Below are positions 59,079 through 64,000 of a stretch of 64,000 nt of DNA, piece by piece; position 1 is the stretch's first letter; each line of letters opens with the position of its first letter. This DNA is from Arcuatula senhousia (lineage: Eukaryota > Mollusca > Bivalvia > Mytilida > Mytilidae), in NCBI GenBank assembly GCA_963971305.1, contig OZ020306.1, positions 39,391,512 through 39,455,511 on the forward strand, written 5' to 3'. The notes beneath the pieces are model-generated. The model ran no database searches and had not been told where the DNA came from. It saw only the letters and a list, made by a program, of their open reading frames with translations. A program made the position numbers and the translations under genes.

Positions 59079-59662
59079 AATGTCTCCCCCCGTTTCCCCA
59101 AAAAGTTCTAAGTGCAAAGGACCATAACTCCCACAAAAATTTGAGGATCAAAATTTCTTGGTAATATGCACAACATATGATGTTCGGGCTTCCTATATAC
59201 CAGGTTTCGTTGAATTCGGTTCAGTAGTTTCAGAGGAGTTGCGCTGACAAGATGATATATGAGGATTTTCAGCAATTTTCTAAGTTCAAAGGGCCATAAC
59301 TCCCACAAAAATTTGAGAATCAAAATTTCCTGGTGACATGCACAACTACATATGGTGTCCTTTCTGTATACCAAGTTTCGTTGAATTCGGTTCAGTAGTT
59401 TCAGTGGAGTTGCACTGACAAGATGATAAATGAGGATTTTCAGCAATTTCCTTAGTTCAAAGGGCCATAATTCCCACAAAAATTTGAGGATCAAAATTTC
59501 CTGGTAATATGAATAACTACATATGGTGTCCTTCCTATATACCAAGTTTGGTTGAATTCGGTTCAGTAGTTTCAGAGGCGCTGACAAACTTTGTGACGGA
59601 CAGACGGACGGACGGACACGACAAAAACAATATGTCTTCCCACAAAAGTGGGGGGAGACATA
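59079..59662 (-). repeat. pearl-like element, ATGTCTCCCCCC family
   Basis: ATGTCTCCCCCC at 59080-59091 is a perfect inverted match of GGGGGGAGACAT at 59650-59661. The right end has GACGGACGGACGGACACGAC, so the head is on the right. Three monomers of about 172 bp share AAAGGGCCATAACTCCCACA and TTGAATTCGGTTCAGTAGTT. Confidence 0.82.
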
Positions 59663-59872
59663 ATTATTTAAACATATCTAATGTACTGATATCAATGAAA
59701 TACTATCCGAGGCAATTTAGCAACCTAACACTATGATACATATCTTAAGTATAAAGGTAATTGTATTTTACTTGAAAATTAGACTATATACACACAATTA
59801 ATATATCTTCTCTGCATTAGTTCCTCAAGTGAAACTATAAAGATTTCACTGAAATAAAAGTGCAAACATTTA

Positions 59873-60245
59873 GTAGGCGGACTTTCACTCTACATTTTAA
59901 TACATCTCTCAGTGCATTTGTGAGAATAACCCGAGACAATTATATATTATCATTTTTAAAAAGTTTCATATAAAAACATAACACACAAACAATTTCATAA
60001 AATTAAAGTACACCAATTTAGATTATTTATGTCGTTTGTCTTAATTTCTTTAAGAAAACGAATTAAGAACATTTTTCATCTTATAATGCAAGTACCACTT
60101 CGTACTTGTAATTCAACGTAATTTATTTTAAAAATGTACTTTTGTAAACAATGTGAAATACTTTAGTATTTAATACTTTCACTGTACACTTTAATACATC
60201 TCTCAGTGCATTTGTGAGAGTAACCTGAGACAGTTATATATTATA
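59873..60245. repeat. ~70-bp direct repeat pair 300 bp apart
   Basis: CTTTCACTCTACATTTTAAT followed by ACATCTCTCAGTGCATTTGT at 59882 recurs at about 60176, differing at a few positions. The left copy is preceded by GTAGGCGGA. Confidence 0.75.
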
Positions 60246-61390
60246 TTCTCAGGAATAACCAATAAGCTTTGATAACATTTCTGGATTTTTCGACAAAGGA
60301 GTGGTTTCAGTAATAACCAAAATTGACCCAAAGTTTTAACTTGGAGTAAACTTCTTTAAATTACTGGGAAATATGTTCTTAAATCCTGTATTTTAAGGAA
60401 TGCAAAAAAAAACCCCAAGCTATGCAATATTTAACAGCTTGGAAAAAATTGGACTTAAACTCATGTGATTTCATGAAATATTTAGATTTTTGACAATTTT
60501 AGAGCATTATCGCAGATAAATCATTTAATTTAACATAGAGCACATGCGTCGACCTGCAAGCAAAGTGCATTAAGGCCCATACTTCTTATTGACAATAACC
60601 AGAAAAAGACAAATAAGTTCCCAAGTTAACACCATTGGGAAACTGGTATGACAAAACTGCAGGATAAGATTGCGATGAAGGTGAGACGTCAACTTTAATA
60701 TAGAAACCTTGAAGGTTTGGCTTCATTCAAAGTGACCCAAATGATTCCACTACACATTCAAGACCAAGGTCAAACGATGAAAATTCATATCATGCACACT
60801 TGAATAGAGAAACCTGTTTATTCAGTTTCATTTCTGCAACTTTCAGGCCAATAGTATTTGAGATATGGATGTGCCCAAAGAATTTTAATCTGTCAAATAC
60901 GTAATGCTCCCTCAATGGAAATTAAATGTCAATTTGTGGGGTGTTGTTTTTTCGTATACTTTACTTTGAGACCTGCTTTTCAAGTTTCATTCACACAGTG
61001 CCTTTAGTTCTTGAGATTCCACCAGAAAAAAAAACACTATAGGGTCAAGGTCAAATAAGTTGGATGCATTAAATGTGTTAGTTTTATTTTTCTAAGGCCT
61101 ATAGTTTTAAAGATAAAAAAGAATCAAAAATATTTTATCTTGATTCTCTATGCTTTGGAATAGTTAGCAGTTCAAATGGAATTTCAAGATCAAGGTTACA
61201 TGGAGATGCATCTGTGCTTATATGGTGCTAGTGCACAGTAGACTAATCTTCATCAAACAAGAAATTATATTTGCTTAAGACATTTATCTATTATCCTTCT
61301 TCACATTTATAAGTAGTGTTTTACTAAGTAAATAAACTATGCACAAATACCCTTAGAGTGACCCAATTTTTATAGTTTCACCATAAAAAA
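60246..61390. other. intergenic, degenerate repeat-like sequence
   Basis: Phrases such as AAGGTCAAACGATG and GTTTCATTTCTGCAACTTTC suggest relic pearl-like monomers, but no head or ends can be placed. No gene seen. Confidence 0.4.
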
Positions 61391-63281
61391 CAAGAGGCTC
61401 CGCTCACCTGGACTTGATGTTAACCTATGATGAACTTTGTAGAGCTGAATAAGCTAATCATTTAAGCAACCAACAGCTTTTCTCTTTCAGCAATTGTTTT
61501 CATTCTGTTGGCCAAAAACGTGCAAAATGTTATGTTAAGGGTCCTTTAAACACTTTGACACTACAGAGACTTTTGTTAAGAGCTTAATGAACTGAACATT
61601 TAAACAAGCAACCACTTTTCTTTATCTGCTATAGTTTTCATTATATAAGCCAAAAACATGAAAACATGTTTATTCAGGGGATGTAATCCCTATAAGGGTT
61701 CATCTGACAACTTCAACCCTATGAATGCTTTTGTAGAGCTAAATGAGCTGGACATTTAAGCAAACAACAGCTTTTCTCTATCTGTTATAGGCCAAAAACA
61801 CTATTTTTCACCTTTAAGCTGTAACCCCTATAAGGGGTCATCTGACAACTTCAACCCTATGACGACTTTTGTAATGGTAAATGACCTTAACATTAAGCAA
61901 ACAACAGCTTTTCTCTACCTGCAATAGATTTCATTCTATAGGACATAAACACAGTTTTTGGCCTTTAAGAGGCTGTAACCCCTATAGGGGGTCATCTGAC
62001 AACTTCAACTCTATACTTTGGTAGAGCTAAATGAGCTGAACATTTAAGCAAGCGACAGCTTTTCCCTATCTGCAGTAGTTTCCATTCTATAGGCCAAAAA
62101 CACTATGTTTCGCCTTTAAGGGGCTGTAACCCCTAAAAGGGGACATCTGACAACTTCGACCCTTTGGAGACTTTTGAAGAGCTAAATGAGCTGAGCATTT
62201 TTAAAAGCAAGCAACAGTTTTTCTCTATCTGCAATAGTTTTCATTTTATAAACCAAAACACTATTTTTTGCTTTTGAGGGGCTGTAACCTCTATAAGGGG
62301 TCATCTGACAACTTTTACCTTGTGAAGATTTTTGTAGAGCTAATTCTCAGCTAAATGAGCTGAACATTTAAGCAAGCAACAGATTTCTCTATCTGCAATA
62401 GTTTTCATTTTATAGGCCAAAAACACTATTTTTTGCCTTTAAGGGGCTGTAACCCCTATAAGAGGTCATCTGACAACTTCTACCTTGTCAAGATTTTTGT
62501 AGAGCTAATTCTCAGCGAAATGAGCTGAACATTTAAGCAAGCAACAGCTTTTCTCTATCTGCAATAGTTTTGCATTCTATAAGCCAAAAACATGAAAAAA
62601 ACACTATTTTTCACCTTTAAGGGGCTGTAACCCCTATAAGGGATCATCTGACAACTTCAACCAAAGGGAGACTATAGTAGAACTTTTGATGCTGAAGCAG
62701 TAGGGTGGCATAAGATTTCATCTATCTCTTCAGGGTTGCCACTATTTTGTTGTTGCAAAATTCAAGGGTTTTTCCATGACTTCTCAAGGGTATTTAAGTC
62801 TTTTTCAAGGATGAAAATAGTCCACAAAATTTCAGTCTCCCGATGAAATTTTCTGTGAAACAGTTCAATCATGAACCTTTGATTGTAGAACTATCGAATT
62901 CCAGGGTTTTTCAAGGATATTTTCATTTTTTTTCTTCAAAATTCAAGGTCTTTTCCAGGACCTTGAACTGACAAATGAAATTCAAGGGTTTTTCCAGGTT
63001 TCAAGGATGCGTGGCAACCCTGTCTCTTATACTTTTTGATTTACAAGCCAAAAACAGTAGTCTGACCCCCCACTGGTCTATTATTAGTAACGGTAGACAT
63101 GTTTTTAGACGGATCAAAAATGGAAACACATGTTTCGTGCAGGACACCCTAAGGATCATTCATACCAAGTTTCATTAAATTCTGTTCAGTAATTTCAGAG
63201 GAGAAGATCTCTGAAAAATTGTTGACAGACATTGACGACGACGGACGCCAAGTGATGGTAATAGAGGTCCAGGTGAGCTAA
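61391..63281 (-). repeat. pearl-like element, GCTCACCTGG family, reverse copy with nested transposon
   Basis: GCTCACCTGGAC at 61402-61413 is a perfect inverted match of GTCCAGGTGAGC at 63267-63278. The right end has GACGACGACGGACGCC, so the head is on the right. About nine monomers share GTCATCTGACAACTTC and GGGGCTGTAACCCCTATAAG. It is a reverse-strand relative of 38592-39752. Interrupted at 62731-63022. Confidence 0.85.
62731..63022. mobile_element. small DNA transposon with CAGGGTTGCCAC inverted ends
   Basis: CAGGGTTGCCAC and GTGGCAACCCTG are perfect 12-bp inverted ends of a 292-bp insert. TCTCTT flanks both sides (62725-62730 and 63023-63028). The paralogous element at about 38860-38875 has this site once and uninterrupted, which confirms the boundaries. 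The inside repeats TTCAAGGGTTTTTCCA. Confidence 0.88.
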
Positions 63282-63441
63282 AAATTTAATGCTAACAGCT
63301 TTACCAACAAAGGCTTAATATGGAAAAAAAAGACCTTGTGGCAGTGCCATGACATAAACTTAGAACTAAATGTACACAATGAAAACTAAGGCCAGGTTCT
63401 CATCAGCTCTAAATCTAATATTTTGAAGCTGCCAAAAATTA

Positions 63442-63864
63442 CATACATGTGATTCTCCCGCCGGGAGACGAAATCTCCCGACTTTTTGATCCATCTCCCG
63501 TTCTCCCGACTTTTTGTGTAATCTCCCGCTTTTTCAAGACATGAGAAAATTTTAGTTTTATAGAGATTTTAATCGTTCAGTAATAAAACATTTCCGTTGT
63601 TTAAGGGGTTTGTCAATTAGGTAGACGTTAATTTAACAGGTAAAGGTGTTAATTAAAGGTTCATTGCCATAATTGACCTGATGATTGTATAAACAGTTTG
63701 AGATTAATCAGTGAAGCCATGTATATTTGGCACACCCTAGTGCCCCCAATTGACATTGAAATGAAATTTTATTGAGCGTTGAAAATCTCCCGCTTTTTGG
63801 TCCAATCTCCAGCCAAAAATATCAAAATCTCCAGCTTTGTCATCACAGATCTGTCACATGTATG
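63442..63864. repeat. candidate element with CATACATGTGA inverted ends and AATCTCCCG repeats
   Basis: CATACATGTGA at 63442-63452 is inverted as TCACATGTATG at 63854-63864. Inside, ATCTCCCGACTTTTTG and AATCTCCCGCTTTTT recur near both edges. No coding capacity; short palindromic ends make this uncertain. Confidence 0.45.
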
Positions 63865-64000
63865 AAATTATGTTATTTTTTTGTCAATTTCCTTTAAAAT
63901 GGCAGAACTTTTGATCAAAATGGATAAAATGTAAAAAATCAAATTCACTAGCCAGTCCCATAATTTCAAGAGATTTGGAAGAGAATCTAGATATATTTTA

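Noticed and set aside
59108..59587. A 159-codon minus-strand open frame with internal repeats.
   Set aside because: It follows the ~172-bp monomers of the pearl-like element at 59079-59662.

Overview
The window looks like nuclear DNA of an intron-rich, AT-rich invertebrate, most likely a marine bivalve and possibly mussel-like. Support for this is a vertebrate-type ABCC1/MRP1 gene split into many short exons with GT-AG introns, tRNA-derived SINEs, and many repeats with the layout of bivalve pearl-type elements: a GC-rich hairpin head, a (CCGT)n, (CGTC)n or (ACGG)n microsatellite, then about 160-180 bp tandem core monomers. The species assignment is inference; no ribosomal or mitochondrial marker is present.

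Region 1 (1-38025, + strand) is the 3' two thirds of a full ABC transporter of the ABCC1/MRP1 type. Twenty-one exons join in frame (655-788 through 37911-38025, stop TGA at 38023-38025) and give about 1083 residues: the end of the first membrane domain (TMD1), the first nucleotide-binding domain (NBD1), an acidic then basic linker, the second membrane domain (TMD2), NBD2 and the C-terminus. The 5' exons lie upstream of the window. Introns are packed with repeats. The last intron (20426-37910) is 17.5 kb and holds a C-rich, G-poor tandem array, a 44-bp minisatellite of about 4 kb, several nested pearl-like elements, a LINE remnant and a recent 326-bp tandem duplication. Several exon edges of this gene are duplicated nearby: the 3' end and splice donor of exon J seven times in tandem, the 5' edge of the last exon four times, and a decayed copy of exon A.

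Region 2 (38026-48087) is intergenic. It holds the possible 3' UTR, pearl-like elements, a three-stem palindrome at 40533-40684, a tandem repeat of about 140 bp and a minus-strand SINE.

Region 3 (48088-58901) is a compact cluster of three small genes for predicted secreted proteins of 352, 148 and 212 residues. Their exon structures were reconstructed by joining exons with consistent phases. All three carry a short module: Cys, usually Pro, about 18-20 residues with a beta-like hydrophobic stretch, then Cys-Glu/Gln-Met/Leu/Ile. Two of the genes carry it twice, and intron positions relative to the module are conserved. I do not recognise this family. It is the best candidate for an undescribed system here, probably secreted structural or matrix proteins (inference).

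Region 4 (58902-64000) is intergenic and repeat-rich, with two more pearl-like elements and a small transposon whose insertion site can be checked against an uninterrupted paralogous copy elsewhere in the window.
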